From positions 124,001-188,000 of the forward strand of contig CAWHJD010000005.1 of the NCBI GenBank assembly GCA_963829585.1: a stretch of 64,000 nt of DNA, written 5' to 3'. The notes under the pieces are model-generated. The model was given only the letters and a program-made list of their open reading frames with translations, ran no database searches and was not told where the DNA came from. Positions 11,953-18,643 of this stretch are shown here, in pieces. Within the stretch, counting starts at the first letter, position 1. Every line of letters starts with the position of its first letter. The stretch comes from Sva-07 sp963829585. GTDB lineage: Bacteria > Actinomycetota > Acidimicrobiia > Acidimicrobiales > Ilumatobacteraceae. Both the position numbers and the translations under genes were made by a program.

Positions 11953-13395
11953 ATGGCTGACACGGCATTGAATCGACCGACACATCTCGCAGCAACGCTG
12001 GGTGAGTTGCGGGCGTCGGGTTGGGTCTCGCGGCCCGTCAAGCAGGAGGTTCGTGAGCATGCCATCGAGAAGGTGGCAGCGGGCGAGCCGTTGTTCGCAG
12101 GCGTGGCGGGCTACGAGGACACGGTGATGCCGCAGCTGGAGAATGCGCTGCTGGCGGGCCATGACGTGATCTTCCTCGGCGAGCGAGGGCAGGCGAAGAC
12201 CCGCATGATCCGGTCGCTGACCGGGCTGCTCGACGAGTGGATGCCGATCGTCGCCGGCAGCGAGATCAACGACGATCCGTACGCGCCGGTGTCGAAGCAC
12301 GCCCGTGACCTCGTGGCCGAACTCGGCGACGACACGCCGATCCACTGGGTGCACCGCAGCGAGCGATTCGGCGAGAAACTGGCGACGCCCGACACTTCGA
12401 TCGCCGACCTGATCGGTGAGGTCGACCCGATCAAGGTGGCCGAGGGCAGGTACCTCTCCGACGAGTTGACCCTGCACTACGGGCTCGTGCCGCGTACCAA
12501 CCGTGGCATCTTCGCCATCAACGAACTCCCCGACCTCGCCGAACGGATCCAGGTCGGCATGCTCAACGTGCTCGAGGAGCGCGACATCCAGATCCGTGGC
12601 TACAAGATCCGGCTTCCGCTCGACGTGATGTTGCTGGCGTCGGCCAACCCGGAGGACTACACGAACCGGGGCCGGATCATCACGCCGTTGAAGGATCGCT
12701 TCGGCAGCCAGATCCGCACGCACTATCCGCTCGAGGTGCACACCGAGGTCGAGATCATGCGCCAGGAAGCGGTGCCGCTGAACATCACGACCGCCGCCGG
12801 CGACATCCAGGTCGACGTGCCCGACTACCTGGCCGACGTGGTCGCCACGTTCAGTCATCTCGCTCGTGCCAGCAATCACGTCAACCAACGCTCCGGAGTC
12901 AGCGTTCGTCTCAGCGTCGCCAACTTCGAGGCGCTCGCGGCAAACGCGCTGCGACGCGGACTGCGGGCGGGGGAGCGCCACGTGGTGGCGCGCGTCGACG
13001 ATCTCGACGCGCTCGCCGCGAGCTCGATGGGCAAGATCGAGATCGAGTCGCTCGACGACGGTCGCGAGGGAGCGATCATGGAGAACCTGATCAAGGGTGC
13101 CGTGCTCAGCGTCTTCAAGGACGTCGTGCCGCCCGAGCAGACGCGTGCCGTGATCGGCGCGTTCGAGGACGGTGCCGTGGCCCACACGGGTGCAGGCGTC
13201 CCGACCGAGGAGCTGGCCCGACTCGTCGAGGAGGTCGATGCGCTGCGAACTCCGGTGGCGATCCTGACCGGTGGCGACGAGTCGCCGGCCGCCGTGGCCG
13301 CCGCGGTCGAGTTCGTCCTCGAGGGCCTGCATCTCACCAAGCGTCTGAACAAGGACGCGAGCGGTGGCAGCGCCACCTACCGCGGCCGCACCTGA
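11953..13395 (+). CDS. AAA+ ATPase, Mg-chelatase ChlI/MoxR-like (Rv0958 type)
   Basis: 480-residue AAA+ protein. Walker A is GERGQAKT near residue 76; the Walker B position reads GIFAINELPDL, with Asn-Glu rather than Asp-Glu; sensor region is MLLASANPEDYTN. It is probably the ATPase partner of the VWA protein at 14949, as in Mycobacterium Rv0958/Rv0959, a pair of similar sizes whose role is unknown. Here two opposite-strand genes separate them. ATG 11953 has TAGGTT at 11941-11946, six bases upstream, and no Shine-Dalgarno site, so a leaderless mRNA is predicted. Metal chelation itself is unlikely without other chelatase subunits nearby. Confidence 0.85.
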   Translation: MADTALNRPTHLAATLGELRASGWVSRPVKQEVREHAIEKVAAGEPLFAGVAGYEDTVMPQLENALLAGHDVIFLGERGQAKTRMIRSLTGLLDEWMPIVAGSEINDDPYAPVSKHARDLVAELGDDTPIHWVHRSERFGEKLATPDTSIADLIGEVDPIKVAEGRYLSDELTLHYGLVPRTNRGIFAINELPDLAERIQVGMLNVLEERDIQIRGYKIRLPLDVMLLASANPEDYTNRGRIITPLKDRFGSQIRTHYPLEVHTEVEIMRQEAVPLNITTAAGDIQVDVPDYLADVVATFSHLARASNHVNQRSGVSVRLSVANFEALAANALRRGLRAGERHVVARVDDLDALAASSMGKIEIESLDDGREGAIMENLIKGAVLSVFKDVVPPEQTRAVIGAFEDGAVAHTGAGVPTEELARLVEEVDALRTPVAILTGGDESPAAVAAAVEFVLEGLHLTKRLNKDASGGSATYRGRT

Positions 13396-13401
13396 ACAAG
13401 A

Positions 13402-13434
13402 CCGGTCTTTCCGGACCCGACCCCGAAAGACCGG
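13402..13434. repeat. 33-bp hairpin repeat, copy 1 (terminator-like)
   Basis: Arms CCGGTCTTTC and GAAAGACCGG flank a 13-base centre. It is the exact reverse complement of the copy at 45638-45670. It lies between the convergent AAA+ ATPase and GH1-like genes, where it should act as a bidirectional terminator. Confidence 0.8.
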
Positions 13435-13435
13435 G

Positions 13436-14323
13436 TCAGGCGAGGAAGTGCTCGCCGGCGGGCGTGAGGTCGCGGTCGACGTCGAGGAGACCCGGCGGTG
13501 CGTCGGGTGCCGAGATGGCCGGTTCGAGAAAGCACACCTCGACGCGCACCCCGTCGCCGATCGCGTCGTCGAGTGAGTCGACCAACTGCTCGACGATGAG
13601 CCGGGCAGCGCCGGGATCGTCGTGGGCGGGACGGAACCCCGTGATCACGACCGGTCCGTCGAAGTCGTCGGCGCCGTCGCGAATCGTACGTCCCCACTGT
13701 GTCGAGGCCGTTTCCAGCTGTCGGTCGCCGATGGCATCGTCGGGCTCCCACGGCGTCTCCAGCGTGATCCCGAGAACCGACGCGCGACCGACGAAGTCCT
13801 CGATCGTGGTCGTGTCGGGTGCGACGGACGCGACCACGGGACGGCTTCCCTCGAGAATGCTCCAGGTGTCGCGCCACGGCTGCATCGGCGCGCCGTGGGG
13901 GATCTCGGCGAAGGGCACCCATCCGGCCACGCTGTCACCGAAGCGGTCGGCGACCCGCTCGACCCAGCGTGGCCACCACGCGGTGAACGTCTCGTCGTCG
14001 TCGAATCCGCCGTCGTTGTCGAACCAGCGGGGGATCGACCCGTCGTGGAGGGTTGCCCACACCTGCAGGTCGATCGTGTCGGCCGACGCCAGTATCTGCT
14101 CGTACAGGTCGGCCCAGTCGTCGTCGAGGCCGCCGGGACGTGGTTGGAGTCGCGCCCAGTCGAGCGTGAGACGCAGGTCGGTGACACCGGCCTCGTGCAG
14201 TGCGGCGAGGTCGTCCGGCCACGAGCGCAGGAATTCGTTGCCCGCGGTGGGGCCGATGTCGGAGTTGTCGGCGAACCCGAGCGTGGTCGCCGTCGTCAGT
14301 GCGGCGCCTCGGCGAAATGGCAT
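13436..14323 (-). CDS. Glycoside hydrolase family 1-like protein, probably not catalytic
   Basis: 295 residues, shorter than usual GH1 enzymes (about 450). The order of GH1 landmarks is kept: VTDLRLTLDWARLQPRPGG (the YRFSISWSRI region), VWATLHDGSIPRWF (TLYHWDLP region) and GDSVAGWVPFAEIPHG (the WITFNEP region, with NEP changed to AEI). The nucleophile motif ITENG reads ITGFRPAHDD, so the Glu is gone. It is therefore likely a sugar-binding or structural pseudoenzyme. ATG 14323 lies 20 bases after the cyclase stop on the same strand, suggesting one transcript. Inserted, with the cyclase, between the ATPase and VWA genes. Confidence 0.65.
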   Translation of the reverse strand: MPFRRGAALTTATTLGFADNSDIGPTAGNEFLRSWPDDLAALHEAGVTDLRLTLDWARLQPRPGGLDDDWADLYEQILASADTIDLQVWATLHDGSIPRWFDNDGGFDDDETFTAWWPRWVERVADRFGDSVAGWVPFAEIPHGAPMQPWRDTWSILEGSRPVVASVAPDTTTIEDFVGRASVLGITLETPWEPDDAIGDRQLETASTQWGRTIRDGADDFDGPVVITGFRPAHDDPGAARLIVEQLVDSLDDAIGDGVRVEVCFLEPAISAPDAPPGLLDVDRDLTPAGEHFLA

Positions 14324-14343
14324 CGAGGTCGAGGGCGAACCGT

Positions 14344-14889
14344 TCAGATGAACGGAGTGCGAGTCCAGAGTTCGGACGTGTCGACGTTCGCGGGCGACGG
14401 CGTCCCGACGAGTTCGACCACGTCGATCGGGCCCGGGAATCCTCGCAGTTCGACTTCGCCGAACGGTTCGGCGCGGACACCTTCGGGGAGCCGTTCGAGC
14501 TGCATCGTCGGTATCAGCACCTCGACGCCCTTGGCGTGGTCGCACAATCGGGCGGCCATGTTCACCGCCGAGCCGATGTAGTCGTCGCCCTCGAAGAGCA
14601 GTGCATGACCGGTTGCGAGGCCCGCCCGGACGGTCAGCGGCGCGCACACGTCGGTCGCTCGCTCCTCGAGGTCGAGCACGAACTCGATGGCGTCACGCTG
14701 TTCGACGGCGACGATCATGCAACCGTCGCCGAGCCACTTGGCGATGCGCACGCCACGCTCGGACGCCACCGTGCGCACGATGCCGCGGAATGTGCTGAGC
14801 ACACGACCGGCAGCGTCGTCGCCGAACGCTGCGGTGTAATTCGTGAAGCCGGACAGGTCGACGAACACGAACGTGCGGGGGACACGCAT
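14344..14889 (-). CDS. Class III adenylate/guanylate cyclase, single domain
   Basis: 181 residues, essentially one cyclase catalytic domain. The first metal Asp is in FVFVDLSGFTNY (residue 11), the second in KWLGDGCMI; the Lys of AKWLGDG is placed like the adenine-specifying Lys, and VNMAARLC supplies the Asn-Arg transition-state pair. All key residues are present, so activity is plausible; ATP as substrate is inferred. No sensor domain, membrane segment or fusion partner. ATG 14889 has TAACAT at 14897-14902, seven bases upstream (leaderless type). Only 59 bp separate it from the divergent VWA gene. Confidence 0.85.
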   Translation of the reverse strand: MRVPRTFVFVDLSGFTNYTAAFGDDAAGRVLSTFRGIVRTVASERGVRIAKWLGDGCMIVAVEQRDAIEFVLDLEERATDVCAPLTVRAGLATGHALLFEGDDYIGSAVNMAARLCDHAKGVEVLIPTMQLERLPEGVRAEPFGEVELRGFPGPIDVVELVGTPSPANVDTSELWTRTPFI

Positions 14890-14948
14890 GACAACGATGT
14901 TATTGGCTCCGAACAGCCACGGGGCGTATGACCCGTTAAGTTCCTGTC

Positions 14949-16961
14949 ATGGCGCAGCGATTCAGATATTCGCGGTGGGACGGATCGCAGACGGGCTTCG
15001 AGTTCGATGCCGAGGCCGCCTTCGACGAGCTGACCGACGAACTGCTGTACCACGGCGACGTCAACGCCGCGTTGCGCCGCATGATGCAGGAGGGCATGCG
15101 CGACCGCAACGGCGAGGAACTGCAGGGCATCCGCGAGCTTCTCGAGAAGCTCCGTCAGCAACGCCAGGAGCGTCTGGAGAACTCCGACCTCGGCGGCGTC
15201 TACGACGAGATCAAGGAACAGCTCGACGACATCATCGATGAAGAGCGTCACGCCGTCGACAACGCTCTCAACGACGCACTCAACTCCGGTGACGAGCGTC
15301 GGGCACGGAATGCACAGGCGGCTGCGGACGAGCGCAACATGCGCCTCGACCTGATGCCCGACGATCTCGCCGGCAAGGTCCGTGAACTCGATGCGTACAA
15401 CTTCGAGTCGAAGGAGGCCAAGCAGCGGTTCGACCAGCTGATGGACAAGCTGCGCGAACAGTTGATGCAGCAGATGGTCGACCAGATGTCGGGTGCCATG
15501 GCGAACATGACGCCCGAGGACATGGCGCGCATGAAGGACATGATGGCGGCGCTCAACGAGATGCTCGAGAAGCATCAGCGCGGCGAGGATCCGGGCTTCG
15601 AACAGTTCATGGAGGAGTACGGCGACTTCTTCCCCGAGAACCCCGAGACCGTCGAGGAACTCCTCGAACAGATGGCCAAGCGCATGGCCGCGATGCAGGC
15701 GATGATGAACTCGATGACGCCCGAGCAGCGCGCACAGCTCCAGCAGCTGTCCGACCAGCTCATGGAGGACATGGACCTGCAGTGGCAGATGCAGCAGCTG
15801 TCGGGCAACCTCCAGCAGATGTTCCCGCAACTCAACTGGAATCAGAGCTACGACTTCGAGGGCCAGGATCCGATGGGGTTCCAGCAGGCGATGCAGGCGA
15901 TGCAGGACATGGGCGACCTCGACCAGCTCGAGAACCTGCTGCGCAATGCCTCGAGCCCCGCCGCGCTCGCCGAGGCCGACATGGATCGGGTGCGCGACCT
16001 GATGGGCGACGACGCCGCACGGTCACTCGAACGACTGGCCGAACTCACGAAGATGCTGGAGGAGGCCGGCCTCATCGAGCAGAAGGAGGGCCGCCTCGAG
16101 TTGACCCCGAAGGGGTTGCGCAAGATCGGCTCGAACGCCCTGCGCGACCTCTTCTCGAAGTTGGCCAAGGACACCGTCGGCCAGCACCAGACCTCCAACC
16201 TCGGCCAGGGCCACGAGCGCACCTACGACACCAAGCCGTACGAGTACGGCGACCCGTTCCAACTCGACCTGAACCGAACGATCCGCAATGCGATCGGGCG
16301 TTCGGGCGGTGGATCACCGGTGCAACTCGACCCCTCCGACTTCGAGATCGAGCGCACCGAACATCTCACGAGATCGTCGACGGTGCTGATGCTCGACCTG
16401 TCGCTGTCGATGCCGATGCGTGACAACTTCCTGCCGGCCAAGAAGGTCGCGATGGCGTTGCACAGCCTGATCACGTCACAGTTCCCGCGGGACTATCTCG
16501 GCATCGTCGGATTCTCCGAGACCGCGCGGATCCTCACCGCCGAACAACTCCCCGAGGTGTCGTGGGACTTCGTGTACGGCACCAACATGCAGCACGGCTT
16601 CATCCTCGCCCGCAAGCTGCTCGCCCGTGAGTCGGGCACGAAGCAGATCATCATGATCACCGACGGTGAGCCGACGGCGCACATCATGGACAACGGGATG
16701 CCGTTCTTCAATTACCCGCCGGTCCGTGAGACGGTCGAGGCCACGCTGCGTGAGGTCGTTCGCTGCACCAAGGAGCAGATCCGGATCAATACCTTCGGCC
16801 TCGGTGCCGACGGATCGCTGCGAGCCTTCATCGAGCAGATGACACAGATCAATCGCGGTCGGGCGTTCTTCACGACGCCGGAGCACCTCGGCGACTACGT
16901 GCTCGTCGACTTCATGGAGGGCAAGCGCGCCCTCGCCGCCCGCAGGCGACGCGCCGGCTGA
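14949..16961 (+). CDS. VWA-domain protein, partner of the AAA+ ATPase (Rv0959 type)
   Basis: 670 residues, cytosolic. The N-terminal two thirds are charged, Met- and Gln-rich and largely helical (MKDMMAALNEMLEKHQRGED, RMAAMQAMMNSMTPEQ), likely coiled coil. The C-terminal VWA domain has a complete metal-ion-dependent adhesion site: DLSLSM near residue 480, the Thr in YGTNMQHG and TDGEPT. Size and layout match Mycobacterium Rv0959. Such proteins pair with ChlI/MoxR-like ATPases to remodel or assemble metal-containing targets; the target here is unknown. ATG 14949 has TAAGTT at 14937-14942, six bases upstream, and no Shine-Dalgarno site. Confidence 0.85.
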   Translation: MAQRFRYSRWDGSQTGFEFDAEAAFDELTDELLYHGDVNAALRRMMQEGMRDRNGEELQGIRELLEKLRQQRQERLENSDLGGVYDEIKEQLDDIIDEERHAVDNALNDALNSGDERRARNAQAAADERNMRLDLMPDDLAGKVRELDAYNFESKEAKQRFDQLMDKLREQLMQQMVDQMSGAMANMTPEDMARMKDMMAALNEMLEKHQRGEDPGFEQFMEEYGDFFPENPETVEELLEQMAKRMAAMQAMMNSMTPEQRAQLQQLSDQLMEDMDLQWQMQQLSGNLQQMFPQLNWNQSYDFEGQDPMGFQQAMQAMQDMGDLDQLENLLRNASSPAALAEADMDRVRDLMGDDAARSLERLAELTKMLEEAGLIEQKEGRLELTPKGLRKIGSNALRDLFSKLAKDTVGQHQTSNLGQGHERTYDTKPYEYGDPFQLDLNRTIRNAIGRSGGGSPVQLDPSDFEIERTEHLTRSSTVLMLDLSLSMPMRDNFLPAKKVAMALHSLITSQFPRDYLGIVGFSETARILTAEQLPEVSWDFVYGTNMQHGFILARKLLARESGTKQIIMITDGEPTAHIMDNGMPFFNYPPVRETVEATLREVVRCTKEQIRINTFGLGADGSLRAFIEQMTQINRGRAFFTTPEHLGDYVLVDFMEGKRALAARRRRAG

Positions 16962-16962
16962 T

Positions 16963-16979
16963 TCGCGCGTTGCGCGCGA
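16963..16979 (+). terminator. Short GC hairpin after the VWA gene
   Basis: TCGCGCG and CGCGCGA form a 7-bp stem with a 3-base loop immediately after the VWA stop codon; an overlapping GATTTC/GAAATC pair follows. Probable terminator. Confidence 0.5.
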
Positions 16980-17012
16980 TTTCCTGAAATCCCCCCTTGC
17001 GAAATCGCCGTG

Positions 17013-17118
17013 TGCTATGTCAGAATGACGGCACTGTAATTACATCGCTGTCGATCATTCGTTTGGGGGCGGGTGATTGCGCCCAACTCGTGCCCACGGG
17101 CCTGCAGGAGGTCCTCAC
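17013..17118 (+). promoter_or_regulatory. whiB leader region with a four-codon upstream ORF
   Basis: TGCTAT at 17013-17018 is a -10-like element six bases before ATG ACG GCA CTG TAA (17025-17039), a possible leaderless micro-ORF (MTAL). About 80 bases follow with a GGGGGCG/CGCCC hairpin candidate and a strong AGGAGG before the whiB start at 17119. Function in regulation is inference only. Confidence 0.35.
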
Positions 17119-17418
17119 ATGCAGTTCATCACCACATCCAGCATCACGGTCAGCGCCACCCCGGTCGAACCCGACCCCGATTGGCACGACTACGCCAACT
17201 GCCTGGGTGTGGACCCCGATCTGTTCTTCCCCGAACGTGGGGCATCCACCCGCGAGGCCAAGGAGGTCTGTCGAGGGTGCGAGGTGCGTCACGACTGCTT
17301 GGAGTTCGCACTGCAGAACGGTGAGAAGTTCGGGATCTGGGGCGGACTGTCCGAGCGTGAACGTCGGCGCATCCGTCGCCAGCGCGCCCAGGTCGCCCGC
17401 AGCACCATCGGCGCCTGA
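17119..17418 (+). CDS. WhiB family iron-sulfur regulator, WhiB2/WhmD-like
   Basis: 99-residue WhiB-like transcription factor that binds a [4Fe-4S] cluster and acts with the principal sigma factor. The four Cys are in YANCLG, VCRGCEVRHDC; the DFFPERGASTREAK stretch and FGIWGGLSERERRRIRR are closest to WhiB2 (WhmD), which controls septation and cell division in other actinobacteria. The C-terminal basic tail fits DNA contact. ATG 17119 was chosen for the strong AGGAGG upstream; an extension to 17077 lacks one. Unlike most plus-strand neighbours it has a clear leader. Confidence 0.88.
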   Translation: MQFITTSSITVSATPVEPDPDWHDYANCLGVDPDLFFPERGASTREAKEVCRGCEVRHDCLEFALQNGEKFGIWGGLSERERRRIRRQRAQVARSTIGA

Positions 17419-17517
17419 CGGCCCGGCGCCCGAGGTTCGGGCGTCCGAGAAGATCCGGCGCCGGAGGAATTCGCCACCTGAACCCCGGCGATGATCTTCC
17501 TGGGGTAGCGTGTCGGC

Positions 17518-17757
17518 ATGCCTGGTGGCCCCGAGTTGATCATCATCCTCGTCGTCGTCCTGGTGCTCTTCGGTGGCTCGCAGCTGCCCAAGCTCGCCAA
17601 GAACCTCGGCAAGGCGCAGAAGGAATTCAAGGACGGCATGGGTGAGGGCGCAGCGACGCCGACCTCCCAGGCCCCGGCCCAACCGCCGGCCCAGCCGACG
17701 TCGGCCACGCCGCCGCCGCCACCACCACCTCCGCCGCCGGCCGCGCCGCAGCAGTAG
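17518..17757 (+). CDS. tatA: Twin-arginine translocase subunit TatA/E
   Basis: Pore-forming Tat component that moves folded proteins across the cytoplasmic membrane. 79 residues: one N-terminal membrane helix (ELIIILVVVLVLFGGSQLP), the hinge and amphipathic helix KLAKNLGKAQKEFKDGM, then a flexible Pro-rich tail with ten consecutive Pro. The FGGSQLPKLAKNLGKA stretch is diagnostic. ATG 17518 has TAGCGT at 17506-17511, six bases upstream (leaderless type). tatC is not in this window. Confidence 0.92.
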   Translation: MPGGPELIIILVVVLVLFGGSQLPKLAKNLGKAQKEFKDGMGEGAATPTSQAPAQPPAQPTSATPPPPPPPPPPAAPQQ

Positions 17758-17766
17758 TCGCAGTTG

Positions 17767-17787
17767 CGTCGTCGGTCAACGACGACG
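17767..17787. terminator. Hairpin between tatA and whiB
   Basis: CGTCGTCG and CGACGACG form an 8-bp stem with loop GTCAA, in the 50-bp gap between convergent stops. Probable bidirectional terminator. Confidence 0.65.
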
Positions 17788-17807
17788 AATCAGAGGAATA
17801 CGAGGAA

Positions 17808-18122
17808 TCAGACGGTTTCGTCGACGCGCCGGCGCTTGAGGATCCGGCGACGTTCACGTTCGCTGCATCCGCCCCACACGCCGTGATCGATGCGCTCCTC
17901 GAGGGCGAACTCCAGGCACGTGTTGATGACCGGACAATCGCGGCAGATCTTGCGGGCGCGGTCGACGCCGACGCCGTCGCTCGGGAAGAACGTGGCCGGC
18001 GGATGCAGTCGGCAATTGCCGTCGGCCATCCATGCGGTGATCGAATCGGGATCGTGGGGAGCATTTCCCAACTCGGTCGGCCGTTCGGCCGCGATGTCGA
18101 TGCTGCGTTTGCGGGTGATCAT
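17808..18122 (-). CDS. WhiB family iron-sulfur regulator, second copy
   Basis: 104 residues. Cys ligands lie in DGNCRLH and ICRDCPVINTC, followed by the HGVWGGCSERERRRILKRRR turn and basic tail. The cluster region (ATFFPSDGVGVDRARKIC) differs from the WhiB2-like neighbour, so it is a distinct subfamily that I cannot assign to a numbered WhiB. ATG 18122 has a GGAGAAAGG-like ribosome site upstream; longer extensions run into unrelated low-complexity sequence. Transcribed toward tatA; its 222-bp upstream region is shared with the divergent gene at 18345. Confidence 0.85.
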   Translation of the reverse strand: MITRKRSIDIAAERPTELGNAPHDPDSITAWMADGNCRLHPPATFFPSDGVGVDRARKICRDCPVINTCLEFALEERIDHGVWGGCSERERRRILKRRRVDETV

Positions 18123-18344
18123 CGGGAAACCTTTCTCCGACCGGTTGACGGGGGGTCCTGGTCGTCGTGTCTGCTGTGGTGGGCGTTGTGTCTTTGACGT
18201 TGCGACTGCACGATCAGTTCCCGCTCTCGCCGGATTTTCTCGCTCGAGCCGCAATGTTGCGATGTTGGAGCGGAATCGTAACGCATCCGTAATACGAATG
18301 CGAGCACCGTTCGCCTGAACGCCCGTCCGGTAGCATCGTGGGCC

Positions 18345-18611
18345 ATGACCGATCTCGCCGAGACCCAGGCCCCACGGGCACATGCCCGCATCGTCTACCA
18401 CGGGCCGGTGGCGCCGCACTGGGAGGTCTACGGTGACTGGGGCGACCGCCAGGTGCTCGACGAGTTCCGGGCCCGTGTGCTGGCCCGTTTGGTGCTGCTC
18501 ACCCGCGACGACCCGCAGTTCCGCCGCAACCGTGAGCGCATCGTGCGCGACGCCGAGCGTGAACTGATCTCGATCGAGTGGGACCTCGGCTACGCCGAGG
18601 ACACGGTCTGA
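18345..18611 (+). CDS. Small hypothetical protein upstream of ppk1
   Basis: 88-residue, charged, cytosolic protein with no family I recognise. The C-terminal half is helical and Arg/Glu-rich (RRNRERIVRDAERELISIEW); the N-terminal half contains VAPHWEVYGDWGDRQVLDEF. ATG 18345 follows TAGCAT at 18331-18336 by eight bases, typical of leaderless genes here, and codon use looks coding. It ends 32 bp before ppk1 on the same strand, so co-transcription is likely; a polyphosphate-related role is only a guess from position. Confidence 0.65.
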   Translation: MTDLAETQAPRAHARIVYHGPVAPHWEVYGDWGDRQVLDEFRARVLARLVLLTRDDPQFRRNRERIVRDAERELISIEWDLGYAEDTV

Positions 18612-18643
18612 CCGGCCGGACCCAGCTGGAAAGCGGCGGTTCC

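Noticed and set aside
11953..13395. Magnesium chelatase for chlorophyll synthesis
   Set aside because: No BchH/BchD or other pigment genes; the pair fits the Rv0958/Rv0959 type.
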